A DNA stretch of 64,000 nucleotides from Halodesulfovibrio marinisediminis DSM 17456 (GTDB lineage: Bacteria; Desulfobacterota; Desulfovibrionia; Desulfovibrionales; Desulfovibrionaceae). Numbering within the stretch: position 1 is the stretch's first letter; the number at the start of each line of letters is the position of its first letter. The position numbers were made by a program, and so were the translations under genes. The notes under the pieces were generated by a model. The model saw only the letters and a program-made list of their open reading frames with translations, was not told the DNA's origin and ran no database searches. Below, piece after piece: positions 55,243 to 64,000 of the stretch. The DNA lies in NCBI RefSeq assembly GCF_900129975.1, contig NZ_FSRG01000006.1, forward strand, positions 430,636 to 494,635. Direction: 5' to 3'.

Positions 55243-58200
55243 CTATCCTACCATACGCTGCATGCTTTGCGTCCATGACGATTTAAACGCGGAATCACTT
55301 GCAAAAAGCTTATATAATTCCAATTCTTCTTTGCGTCGTTGCAGCATGATTTCCTTTAAAATTTTTTCAAAAGCAAGATCTCTATTATGCGGATCAAGGT
55401 TATTTTTATATTTTGCCTCAAAATCCGGGTGCAGCTTTATACTTTCTGCAATATTTACAAACTTAACCTTTTGCTCTTCGGGAGTAGCACTCCATCCTTG
55501 AAACCAACGTTCATTAAACGCCCGTATGATTTCGTCTAACGGATCAGTCTCCTTTTCCCCGTCATGCACTCCTCGCGGATTCGGATTCTGAGGATCCAAT
55601 TCAGAATCAGAGTCATCCAGCTTAATGATATGGTTAAGCCTAACCCTTTTAAGTCCGTAAGAGCTTAAATCTACAGACTCAAGCAACTCATCAAAGGCCT
55701 CAGCGTCAGGGTCTTTTACTTTCAACTTTGGAATCAGGAATTTCAAGAACCAAAATAACTTTTCCCAAGCAACAATTTCATAAGGCATGATCGAAGCCAT
55801 CTGCCCATATATTTTAACAAACTGTTTTGCTTTAATTTTAAAATCAATTTTAGCATCATTTTCGAGTTCTAGTTCGCTTTCAAAACGACTGGCTGCTTGA
55901 TCGATAATTGGGCTAAGGGTCTGAGCATCATCATTGTCAAAGAATCTAGCCACAAAGTCTTCGACCTCGTGCCACTCATAAACGCCCACGTCATCCATTT
56001 CATTCTTCAACTCATGCAGCACATTGACATCCGTTGCTCGAGACAATGATGTCGCTGTATAAAAGGGGTTAAAAGCTGCCTGAACATCCTCTACTGTATT
56101 AAAGAAGTCTAATACAAATAAGTCTTCTGTTTTCTTACCTAACAGTAATGCACTTCGATTCAAGCGAGAAAGGGTTTGTACGCATAGAACACTTGAGAGC
56201 TTCTTATCAACGTACATAGCGCATAGTTTCGGCTGATCAAACCCCGTCAGATACTTATTTGCTACAACAAGTAAGCGATACTCATCTGTATCAAACCTAT
56301 CTTTTGTATCCGTTTCCGCGAACCCGTTAACATCCGCCTCTGAGTATTCAATCCCATCCACTACCTTTGTGCCTGAAAAAGCAATCAAAACTTTAAATGG
56401 CCTCCCTTGTTCTTCCAATATCCGATTGATGGCCCTAAAATAACGAATCGCTGTCTCAATATTTTGAGTAACAACCATTCCTTTGCCCTTGCCCTTAAGT
56501 TTTTTAGCGTTAACCACTTTGGGAATAAAATGCTCAAGCATAATCTCCGCTTTGGTATCAATAGTCTGCTGACTTCGCTCTACATAGGCACGAAGCTTTT
56601 TCTGGGCTTTCTTGGTATCAAATTCTGGATTGTCTGCTATGGATTTTTCAATCTCGTAATAACTTTTGTATGTAGTGTAATTAGCCAATACATCCAAAAT
56701 AAAACCTTCTTCGATAGCCTGTTTCATGGAATATAGATGAAACGGCTTAAATGAACCGTCTTCTTGACGTTGACCGAACTTCTCCAACGTACTGTTCTTA
56801 GGTGTTGCTGTGAATGCAAGATACGAGGCATTGCCACGCATTTTACGTGACTTCATAGCCTGAAGAATCTTGTCTTGAGCATCCTCTGCTTCTTCCGCCT
56901 CGGACTTCCCCATAGCTCGGTTCATATTATCATGAGCTGATCCGGACTGTGAGCTGTGCGCTTCATCGATAATCACAGCGAAGCGCTTGTCACTTAAATC
57001 GGCAATGCCATCAATTATGAATGGAAACTTCTGAATGGTAGTTATGATGATCTTCTTACCATTCTCAAGAGCCAGCTTTAGATCTGAAGACTTATGCGCT
57101 GGTGCAATAATATTTTTTACTTCAGAAAACTCTTTGATGTTATCTCTTAGTTGCTTATCCAGTAATCGACGGTCTGTAACCACGATAACAGAATCAAACA
57201 ATGGTTGCTCCAGGCTACGTCCCCTTGCTACTCCAATCGAAGCTGGATAGGTTTCAATAAGCTGATAGGCAGCCCAAGTAATCGAGTTCGATTTACCTGA
57301 TCCCGCAGAATGCTGAATCAAATACGTTTGCCCGACGCCATGTTCTGATGCATGACTAACTAATTTACGAACAACATCCAATTGATGATACCGAGGGAAA
57401 AATAGTGTCCGCTTATTCAAGGGAGTATTGCTCGCTCCATCCAATCGAACAAAGTGTTGGATTATATTTGCAATACTCTCCCTAGTGAAAATATCTTCCC
57501 ATAAATAAGCAGTCTTGTGACCTTCTGGGTTAACCGGATTACCTTGACCTAACTTATTGCCCTTGTTGAAAGGCAAGAAAAATGTGCCTCTCCCTGCCAA
57601 CTTAGTCGTCATGTACACTTCATCAGTGTCCACTGCCATGTGAACGAGACAACGGCCAAAAGTCAGTAAGGGCTGACAAAAATCTCGATCATTCCTATAC
57701 TGCTTCTGACCATGATAGCGCGCAGTTTGACCAGTCCATGCGTTCTTTAGTTCTAGTGTAACAAGTGGGATACCATTGATAAACAATGCCATATCCATTT
57801 CTTGAAGCGGATTTACCAATGAGTATCGAACTTGGCGTGTGCAACTGAATAAATTAGCAGCAAAATTTTGCTTTACCTTATCACTACTGCTAGCCAGCGG
57901 CGCAGGATACATCAAATTGAAATGTGCATTGTCAACGCTGAGTCCTTTCTTCAACAAATACAAGACACCATGCTTTTTGATCAGACGGTCGTAACGCTCA
58001 AGCAGCTTTCTTTGCCAATCTGTTGGATTATTTTTCTTAAGTTTGACAAGCTCTCGCTCTTGTGTCTTTTCCAAGAATTGCCAAAAGAACCGCTCATCTA
58101 ACGCATATTGCATATTAAAGTCTGTAGGCAAACCAAAATGGAATCCGGCACCATCTCCTTGGGCGGATACTCCAGCTCTTCTTTCTTCGCTACTTATACC

Positions 58201-58257
58201 AACCAAATATTTTTCTATGGCTGATTCAAGTGCCTGCTCGTTCGTTTGACTTGTCAT
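55243..58257 (-). CDS. hsdR: Type I restriction enzyme subunit R
   Basis: A 1004-residue motor-nuclease. The N-terminal nuclease domain has PLVTLELKNAW (E-x-K); the helicase part has Walker A QHSAGSGKSNSI, DEAD-box-like FAVIIDEAHSSQSG, FTATPKNSTLEKFG and late motif SRLNRSA. It cuts DNA far from the site after translocation when its partner is unmethylated. The ATG at 58257 is preferred over TTG at 58278. No disrupting stop seen, so it is probably functional. Confidence 0.95.
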   Translation of the reverse strand: MTSQTNEQALESAIEKYLVGISSEERRAGVSAQGDGAGFHFGLPTDFNMQYALDERFFWQFLEKTQERELVKLKKNNPTDWQRKLLERYDRLIKKHGVLYLLKKGLSVDNAHFNLMYPAPLASSSDKVKQNFAANLFSCTRQVRYSLVNPLQEMDMALFINGIPLVTLELKNAWTGQTARYHGQKQYRNDRDFCQPLLTFGRCLVHMAVDTDEVYMTTKLAGRGTFFLPFNKGNKLGQGNPVNPEGHKTAYLWEDIFTRESIANIIQHFVRLDGASNTPLNKRTLFFPRYHQLDVVRKLVSHASEHGVGQTYLIQHSAGSGKSNSITWAAYQLIETYPASIGVARGRSLEQPLFDSVIVVTDRRLLDKQLRDNIKEFSEVKNIIAPAHKSSDLKLALENGKKIIITTIQKFPFIIDGIADLSDKRFAVIIDEAHSSQSGSAHDNMNRAMGKSEAEEAEDAQDKILQAMKSRKMRGNASYLAFTATPKNSTLEKFGQRQEDGSFKPFHLYSMKQAIEEGFILDVLANYTTYKSYYEIEKSIADNPEFDTKKAQKKLRAYVERSQQTIDTKAEIMLEHFIPKVVNAKKLKGKGKGMVVTQNIETAIRYFRAINRILEEQGRPFKVLIAFSGTKVVDGIEYSEADVNGFAETDTKDRFDTDEYRLLVVANKYLTGFDQPKLCAMYVDKKLSSVLCVQTLSRLNRSALLLGKKTEDLFVLDFFNTVEDVQAAFNPFYTATSLSRATDVNVLHELKNEMDDVGVYEWHEVEDFVARFFDNDDAQTLSPIIDQAASRFESELELENDAKIDFKIKAKQFVKIYGQMASIMPYEIVAWEKLFWFLKFLIPKLKVKDPDAEAFDELLESVDLSSYGLKRVRLNHIIKLDDSDSELDPQNPNPRGVHDGEKETDPLDEIIRAFNERWFQGWSATPEEQKVKFVNIAESIKLHPDFEAKYKNNLDPHNRDLAFEKILKEIMLQRRKEELELYKLFASDSAFKSSWTQSMQRMVG

Positions 58258-58270
58258 TCCCACAAAATCC

Positions 58271-59100
58271 TTATTCAAAATTCTGTTGCTTCAAAGCACC
58301 TGAAGCTTTTTGTAATAAAGCTTTCAGGGCCTTCTCTAACTTGCTCATGTACCCTAAAAGCCAGGCTATTGTCTGCTGCCGTGCATCTCTATTAACAACC
58401 TAAATTTTATAAAAAAATTTGATACGCGAAGATTTTTTATTATCTAAACGCAGCCATTCCAAACTCTCACCAAAAGTACGCTCAATCTCGTCCTTCATTC
58501 CAACTTGGTAATCAAAGAAAAATTTATTATCTTCAGTCACAGCACGACTAACCTAAAGTTTGACACGCAACTCCTTTCGTGGAAATATCAAACCATAAGA
58601 AAAGCCGCTTAGTCCCGAACCAGCAGCGAGCGTTGGCTATTGCCAAGATTAAGCTTTACTTCACCCAAATCAAGAGCATCAAGAAACTCACAAATACGCG
58701 TTGCAGCACGAGCTAGAGCACTATTAAAATTAAGTACTAAGCCAGACTCACATGCAGCAAACTCATACCAATCAAAATACTGTTGATAAATTTCAACCAC
58801 CTGCCCTTTAGTTAGACTAGCACTATAAGACGAATAGTTAGGAGCTTGCCAAACAACATCACGGCCACTCTCGTCCAGCTTGTTTTCGATAATAACCAGG
58901 ATGCCTTACTTATCCCGCACCAGCAGGTCTAGACGTTCACGGCTATCATCAACTTTTGAATACTCAACAATTCTTCACCGAACGCATCAAGTTGATAGAC
59001 CAACCATTCTTGAAGATGCTTACGTTCAGTCCCCCCAAATCACTAAAGAGTTTTGTTTTAACCGAAGTATCCGACTAGGTTGACAATTAACCATGAACAT
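58271..59100 (-). pseudogene. Decayed DUF4268/PD-(D/E)xK gene between hsdR and hsdS
   Basis: A ghost of a gene with several stops and frame changes. Recognisable fragments, minus strand and in order: MFMVN start with GGAG upstream; RERLDLLVRDK then stop, LVIIENKLDESGRDVVWQAP (nuclease-like E-x-K strand), VVEIYQQYFDWYEFAACESG, ARAATRICEFLDALDLGEVK, GNSQRSLLVRD then stop; after a gap, DYQVGMKDEIERTFGESLEW, RIKFFYKI, and a tail LEKALKALLQKASGALKQQN. These match DUF4268-type proteins (ERLDLLxxDK...VIIENKL), often found in type I RM loci. The middle appears deleted. It is inactive here, or only a fragment is made. Confidence 0.8.
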
Positions 59101-59113
59101 ACTTTCTCCAAAC

Positions 59114-60436
59114 CTACAATTCAGCCATTTCTGGGGTAATTCTAAATTTTCCAGTAATGACACTGTTAATAAGAGTAGTTTTATACTCTTTTAATAATGC
59201 AATCTGAGAACGCTGAATATCAACAACCTCATCAATCCGTTTAGATTCATTGGAAACAAAGTTGAGTATTTCTCTCTGTTCTTCCACTGGAGCTACAGGA
59301 ACAGGTATATCAAACAGCTCATCTGAATAAAGACGAATTAAACCTTCTACAATACCAGTAGCACGAACAACAAACTGCTGAATATATTTGGGGTTCCTGA
59401 ACAAAAGTTCTAGCAACTTCAAATTTTCGACATAGGCTTTAGGCTTGTAAACAGCATAATCAGGACTAACCAGCCCCTTGAAGTTAATACTACTTTTAAA
59501 GAAAACTCCGAGATGCGCTTTAAGCTTGTTAAAGACTAAGTCATTTTTATAGACAATCTTATTACCAACGCTACTTACAGCAACTTCTGCCTTATCATGG
59601 TACTCGGACCTAACGACTAGCCCATAGATCTGACTAACCATTAAAAGAGGCTCTTCTCCTGTCTTTGAACGCTCATTACGTTCTTCTAAAATGTACTTTA
59701 GTCGTATAGTGTCCCAATGTTCTGGAATCTCACCAATCCAATCTATCCCTGAATCTCTCATAGGTACATCAGGATCTAGCCCTTGAGTGATTGCTTTTTG
59801 AATAATGGTTTGTTTACGCTCATTAAGCAATGCGACCTGTCGTTCTTTGATGGCAATAGCTTCATCTATTTGCGCTGTTTTTCTAGCAAGAAAATTCGTT
59901 ATTTGAGTTTGTTCTATTTCAGTGGGCTCAACAATATACAAATTAGACAACTCATTTGAGTTTATGGCAGGATAGCTCATACCTTTCGCAACGGTATCAA
60001 CCTGATCAGTAAAGGCGTTACTCTTAATAAAGTTTGTCAAATAGGCTGGATTTCCAAAAGCCTTTGGTGAAACAACCGCAAACCCTGTAGAATATACATA
60101 TCTTGATAATTTTTCATTAATAAAAGCAATTGCTTTCAAGTAAGTCCTGACTGTCGACACTACCGTATCACCAGGCTCAGCAAGCCTTCTTGCTCTTGAA
60201 GGCGAATCACCAAATAAAAATTCTTCTATTTTTTCTATCCCATTCTCAAAACTAACGCTGCCAATATCTACATATTTAATGCGATAACTTGCACCAGTAT
60301 TCTCCGGAAGAGATTGACTATTTATCGATGCACAGAATTTGAGTTTTTTCACACACCAATGAGATGGAATTAAACCTATTTGTGTTATTCCTGACTCTAT
60401 ATAAGAATCATATTCTGACACTCTTGCAACAACCAT
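59114..60436 (-). CDS. hsdS: Type I restriction enzyme specificity subunit
   Basis: A 440-residue S subunit with two target recognition domains, each introduced by a conserved segment: IGLIPSHWCVKKLKF (~24) and IGEIPEHWDTIRLKYIL (~220). Coiled-coil-like helices after each (ARKTAQIDEAIAIKERQVALLNERKQ and SNESKRIDEVVDIQRSQIALLKEYKTTL) space the DNA-binding parts and bind HsdM. The half-repeat layout defines a bipartite site. Start at 60436 chosen because AGGGGGG lies upstream; a frame to 60472 would overlap hsdM more. Confidence 0.93.
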   Translation of the reverse strand: MVVARVSEYDSYIESGITQIGLIPSHWCVKKLKFCASINSQSLPENTGASYRIKYVDIGSVSFENGIEKIEEFLFGDSPSRARRLAEPGDTVVSTVRTYLKAIAFINEKLSRYVYSTGFAVVSPKAFGNPAYLTNFIKSNAFTDQVDTVAKGMSYPAINSNELSNLYIVEPTEIEQTQITNFLARKTAQIDEAIAIKERQVALLNERKQTIIQKAITQGLDPDVPMRDSGIDWIGEIPEHWDTIRLKYILEERNERSKTGEEPLLMVSQIYGLVVRSEYHDKAEVAVSSVGNKIVYKNDLVFNKLKAHLGVFFKSSINFKGLVSPDYAVYKPKAYVENLKLLELLFRNPKYIQQFVVRATGIVEGLIRLYSDELFDIPVPVAPVEEQREILNFVSNESKRIDEVVDIQRSQIALLKEYKTTLINSVITGKFRITPEMAEL

Positions 60437-60449
60437 GGTTTTATCCCCC

Positions 60450-62837
60450 CTAGCCTTGCCCGAGGTTAACATCGAAACCCAGTATTTGGGCTATCAACCC
60501 TTCTGCTTTTTGTTCAAGGCTAATTATATCAGTTGCAACTTCTACTAAAGAGCGAAGCGGCCTATGGCGGTAGAAATGCTTATTAAAGTTAATTTCATAA
60601 CCAATTTTGACAGAATCAAGGTTAATCCAAGCCTCTTTCACATATTTTTTTACTTCATCCAAAAAATATTGATAGATGGTCTGTTGCAGTGGAATTGATT
60701 CTGTATCGCGCAAAGCAGCGCTAGTTTCATAGGTGATGAATTCATCTTTTTTGCCTGTCGGGTAGTAACCAAAATCCGGTAATTCCTCTAGATTGCACCC
60801 GTAACAGTCAAGTAACTTATTCAACTTATCGTTACTTAACTTAACTACTTTTTTAATAACCTTAGCTGCTGTTTCATCGTACCAACTGACAGAATTCAAC
60901 AACGAGTTTTTTTCGGTAGCTGACAGTTTTATTTTACGAGACTTAAGCTCTGCTTCAACAGAAGCTTTGAACACGTTAAAGTCACTGAATTCTTCTTGAC
61001 CGATATTTTGCATCAGCAACTCTGCCGTTTCATATAAGGCCCTTAGCGACAACCAATGCTTAACATCAAGCAACTTCGACTTAGCCTTGGCCTTGAGAGT
61101 AATGCCATTATCTTCACACCAAGCTAACGTATCTTTTTCAATTAATTTCAACCCATCCTTTTCATAAACCTTATCACCATGCTCAGCATACATATATTTC
61201 ATTGGTTCAAGTAACTGTTTATCAAAACGCAAAAGTTGAATAGCACCCATAGAAAACTTTGCCTTACGACGATCCGGGCGCTCTATCGCAACTTTGTAGT
61301 AGCCAAATTCCTCATTTTTTAACACCTGGCTAGCAATCCCTACAGGATCTTTATTTGCATCTACCACACGTTCGATGGGTGCATTGTCCAAATATGTTTG
61401 TGTAATTTCGTTAATATGCTTTGGTGCAAGCTCACAATTCTTGTTACCAAGATTTTTTCGTAACTTACGGAAAAGTAAGCTCGCATCAATAAGTTGAATC
61501 TTGCCTTTGCGAGTTGATGGCTTGTTATTATTCAAAATCCATATGTAGGTGGTAATGCCGGTGTTATAGAAGAGATTATTTGGCAACTGAACAACCGCCT
61601 CCAACATATCTTGTTCAATAATGTACCGACGGATATTACTTTCCCCACCACCAGCATCACCAGTAAAGAGACTTGAACCATTGTGAACAGAAGCGACCCT
61701 GCTACCAAGAGAGCTCACCTCTGGTGATTTCATTTTGCTGACCATTTCCATCAAAAATAGTAACTGCCCATCACTGGAACGAGGCATAGCATCAACACTA
61801 ACCTCATTTCCCCAATAATCTTTCAGTACAACCTTAAAACGAGGATCTATGACCTCTGCTCCATCTTTGATGTGCTTTTGTTCGGACGTCCAGCTTTTTC
61901 CGTATGGTGGATTAGATAGCATAAAGTCAAAACGCTGAGAGGCAAACTCGTCTGTAGACAATGTTGAACCAACCTTGATGTTCTCAGGGTTATTACCTTT
62001 GATCATCATATCTGACTTACAAATTGCGTAGGTTTCATCGTTGATTTCTTTACCATACAAATAAATATCCCGATGAATTTTCAAGCTTGGATATTTTTCA
62101 TCGATGAACTTTTGTGACTCAGTCAACATACCGCCACTACCACAGGCAGGGTCGTATACCGTCAATACATTTGGCAAATCATCCTTGACAGGATCAAAGA
62201 CCAAATGCGTCATCAATTCGATCACCTCTCTTGGTGTAAAATGCTCACCAGCTTCTTCGTTGTTTTCTTCGTTAAATTTCCGAATCAACTCTTCAAACAC
62301 ATAACCCATGCCCAAGTTTGAAAGTGCTGGCAGCTTATTACCGTCAGGATCTTTAATGAGTTTTGGGGTAAGATTAATATATGGAGAAACAAATTTTTCA
62401 ACGACATCCAATAGAACCTGTTTGGATGCCATATGACGGACTTGCGCATTCAAATTGAAGCATTCAATAATTTCTTTAACATTGTCACTAAACCCCAACA
62501 AATATTCTTCAAAGTTGGCTAACAATATCTGTTGATTGTTGGTCGCCGTGTTAAACAGGCTCTTGAGTGTCCATTTGGAGGTATTATAAAACACATAACC
62601 AGATGCCTCTTTTAATGGCTCATCATCAAGCTCTGTGGCATTCATTTCGTCTTTTTGGAACTTAACCTCTTTAAGTACCGCATCCTTGGTTGGCTCAAGC
62701 AAGCTATCTAAACGACGCAATACAACCATTGGCAAAATAACATCACGGTACTTGCCGCGCACATACACATCACGCAAACAATCATCAGCAATGTTCCAGA
62801 TAAACGAAATCAATTTATTGTGAACACTATGGTCCAT
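60450..62837 (-). CDS. hsdM: Type I restriction enzyme methylase subunit
   Basis: A 795-residue N6-adenine methyltransferase. N-terminal HsdM-N domain (WNIADDCLRDVYVRGKYRDVILPMVVLRRLD), AdoMet motif DPACGSGGMLTES (~230), catalytic NPPYG (~308). It is longer than most HsdM (about 500-550 residues): a C-terminal extension of ~250 residues after the core, ending EQKAEGLIAQILGF, not identified. With HsdS it methylates and protects the site. AGGATA precedes the ATG. First gene of the RM locus. Confidence 0.94.
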   Translation of the reverse strand: MDHSVHNKLISFIWNIADDCLRDVYVRGKYRDVILPMVVLRRLDSLLEPTKDAVLKEVKFQKDEMNATELDDEPLKEASGYVFYNTSKWTLKSLFNTATNNQQILLANFEEYLLGFSDNVKEIIECFNLNAQVRHMASKQVLLDVVEKFVSPYINLTPKLIKDPDGNKLPALSNLGMGYVFEELIRKFNEENNEEAGEHFTPREVIELMTHLVFDPVKDDLPNVLTVYDPACGSGGMLTESQKFIDEKYPSLKIHRDIYLYGKEINDETYAICKSDMMIKGNNPENIKVGSTLSTDEFASQRFDFMLSNPPYGKSWTSEQKHIKDGAEVIDPRFKVVLKDYWGNEVSVDAMPRSSDGQLLFLMEMVSKMKSPEVSSLGSRVASVHNGSSLFTGDAGGGESNIRRYIIEQDMLEAVVQLPNNLFYNTGITTYIWILNNNKPSTRKGKIQLIDASLLFRKLRKNLGNKNCELAPKHINEITQTYLDNAPIERVVDANKDPVGIASQVLKNEEFGYYKVAIERPDRRKAKFSMGAIQLLRFDKQLLEPMKYMYAEHGDKVYEKDGLKLIEKDTLAWCEDNGITLKAKAKSKLLDVKHWLSLRALYETAELLMQNIGQEEFSDFNVFKASVEAELKSRKIKLSATEKNSLLNSVSWYDETAAKVIKKVVKLSNDKLNKLLDCYGCNLEELPDFGYYPTGKKDEFITYETSAALRDTESIPLQQTIYQYFLDEVKKYVKEAWINLDSVKIGYEINFNKHFYRHRPLRSLVEVATDIISLEQKAEGLIAQILGFDVNLGQG

Positions 62838-63188
62838 ATTTATATCCTATTCTTTTGAGACATTCGCTCATTACTTATGAAATTATATTCAATCATCAGA
62901 GGCAGCAGATAGATATAGAACTCTGTTCTTTTTGAGACAAGAGCAAGACATTAGCTCCGCGTAGCAAGTTAGTATTACAACAAGCACGAATACTCAACTG
63001 AATGGAGCAATAGGGAAGGAGACTAACAAGTTAACTTAAGCCCATAAAGTTCTTGCAGGAGTATTCTTCAGCCGTTGTCGAAAGTCATTTTTTTGCCTCA
63101 ATCCTATCGATAGAGCTATAATTTGCGTCAATAATAACGATAAGATTTCAAATAACAAAAGGCGAGGTTTCCCTCACCTATCAACGCC
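62838..63188. other. Gene-free spacer upstream of hsdM
   Basis: 350 bp with no credible gene. A weak inverted repeat lies at the end of the HTH gene (near 63,160-63,185: AGGCGAGG...CCTCACCT). The hsdM promoter must lie here; I cannot name it. Confidence 0.5.
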
Positions 63189-63923
63189 TCAGAACTTCCT
63201 TTTAGACCGTATCGATGCATTCAGTTTATCTGGTGAGAAAACTGCAATCTCATCCACCGGAATCCCCCAACAGCCAGGCATCTTCTCAACAGGAAGAACA
63301 ACTTTTAATTCACAAAGCTGACGTAACGCCTTTTGAAAGCTGCGTACTCCCATTCCAGCAAAAGTGCATAAAACTTGAGGCGCTGCCTGACAAAACGTAT
63401 ACCTATAAAGTTCATATGGAGACCCAGGTCCAAGTATCAAGCGATCTTTTTGAAAAAACACCCCAGGCACCTTGGGTACTTCAAAAAATTTCATAACCGG
63501 AAACAAGGCCCGGGCAGTATGGCATAATAGACTCCACGCCCCTCCTTCAATCAATAGTGAGTTTATCTTAATCTGCTTCTGCCCTTCCATTCTGGCAAGT
63601 CTATACTCATAGCAACGCACTCCGGAAAAATTCACACTTAGCCCTGAAGTCTCTATAAGACCAACCTGTTGCAGTATTTTAACGGCGCGAACAACACTTG
63701 CTCGAGAACATCCTGACTTGATTGCCAGTTCATCTTGAGGCACATGCGCATGTAACTCTTCGCCAGCTAAGCAACACATTACAATATAGACACCTTTAGC
63801 AACGGTTGCCAACGAGTGCCACGTGCTTTCAACTACACTCGTCTTGCCTTGCGATTTTCCAATTACTCCATTTGGAAGAAAAAATGGCCTAGGAACAGGT
63901 TTCGTCCAATAAAAGCTACTCAT
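63189..63923 (-). CDS. Winged-helix protein of an accessory element
   Basis: A 244-residue protein. Residues ~35-105 form a helix-turn-helix: STWHSLATVAKGVYIVMCCLAG, then PQDELAIKSGCSRASVVRAVKILQQVGLIE, a typical MarR/Rep-like recognition helix and wing. The C-terminal 140 residues are not recognised. Similar winged-helix proteins are replication initiators or element regulators. It is the last complete gene in the window, read leftward toward hsdM, with an RBS (GGAG) after a hairpin. Confidence 0.65.
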   Translation of the reverse strand: MSSFYWTKPVPRPFFLPNGVIGKSQGKTSVVESTWHSLATVAKGVYIVMCCLAGEELHAHVPQDELAIKSGCSRASVVRAVKILQQVGLIETSGLSVNFSGVRCYEYRLARMEGQKQIKINSLLIEGGAWSLLCHTARALFPVMKFFEVPKVPGVFFQKDRLILGPGSPYELYRYTFCQAAPQVLCTFAGMGVRSFQKALRQLCELKVVLPVEKMPGCWGIPVDEIAVFSPDKLNASIRSKRKF

Positions 63924-63942
63924 TTGAACTCCAACTATAAAA

Positions 63943-63962
63943 AAGGCACCTTACGGCGCCTT
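63943..63962 (-). promoter_or_regulatory. Hairpin with GUAA tetraloop upstream of the winged-helix gene
   Basis: Minus strand AAGGCGCC-GTAA-GGTGCCTT then T5, 20 bp before the start codon. It is also a likely terminator for a gene beyond the window edge. Confidence 0.65.
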
Positions 63963-64000
63963 TTCATCTACTCATTAACCAAAGAGTTTAAGACTGGAAC

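Overview
The window reads as a chromosome segment of a marine, relatively AT-rich member of the Desulfovibrionaceae (Halodesulfovibrio/Desulfovibrio-like). This is an inference from gene style and content: a small siroheme sulfite reductase-like protein next to a membrane 4Fe-4S protein, a possible CRP/FNR-family (HcpR-type) palindrome, and the flavour of the housekeeping proteins. No 16S rRNA gene is present, so the genus is not proven.

Positions 1-43,110 are core chromosome. In order: tRNA-Gly(GCC); a large TPR membrane protein with a CCHC zinc knuckle; a MoaE-like protein; a trehalose synthase-maltokinase fusion; an SNF-type Na+ symporter; a candidate 6S RNA; a PP-loop tRNA-thiolation-like protein; recA; alaS; a SnoaL-like secreted protein; a dicarboxylate/amino-acid symporter; phoU-pstB-phoB; an RNase D-like exonuclease; the sulfite reductase-like pair; mnmE-jag-yidC-yidD-rnpA-rpmH (the classical rpmH cluster, read right to left); a FlgO-like pair; groES-groEL with a structured leader; an ABC-F ATPase; yajQ with a DEAD-box helicase; an APH-type kinase; msrA; a NYN/LOTUS protein; uvrA; and tRNA-Leu(CAA). 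Nearly every transcription unit ends in a strong intrinsic terminator.

Positions 43,110-64,000 are accessory DNA that starts directly after tRNA-Leu and runs past the right edge. No integrase or relaxase is visible, so the element is incomplete here. Just inside it are paired 11-bp-spaced repeats, an Mrr-like restriction endonuclease and a Fic protein. Next comes an intergenic region that could be a replication origin, followed by a leftward gene train. In transcription order the train is: an ERF annealing protein, a RecB/Cas4-like nuclease, a CobS/MoxR-like AAA ATPase, a DUF3150 protein, a CobT-like VWA protein, a glycine-zipper/zinc-ribbon protein, a YagK/YfjJ (inovirus Gp2-type) protein and a small unknown. 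Upstream of the train are a secreted unknown, a dUTPase overlapping a membrane-anchored dCTP-deaminase-like protein, and a type I restriction-modification locus (hsdM-hsdS-[decayed DUF4268-type gene]-hsdR). A winged-helix protein lies at the right end. Many genes of the island are preceded by a stable hairpin just upstream of the ribosome binding site.

The most interesting candidates are: (1) the dut plus membrane-anchored Dcd-like pair, in which the usual catalytic Glu of Dcd appears replaced, sitting beside a type I RM system; (2) the ERF-nuclease-CobS-DUF3150-CobT cassette; (3) the repeated hairpin-RBS architecture of the island; (4) rnpA, which has no ATG/GTG/TTG at a plausible start and seems to begin at ATT or ATC inside rpmH; (5) a candidate 6S RNA; (6) the inverted repeats in the groESL leader; (7) a retroviral-type CCHC knuckle in a bacterial TPR protein.
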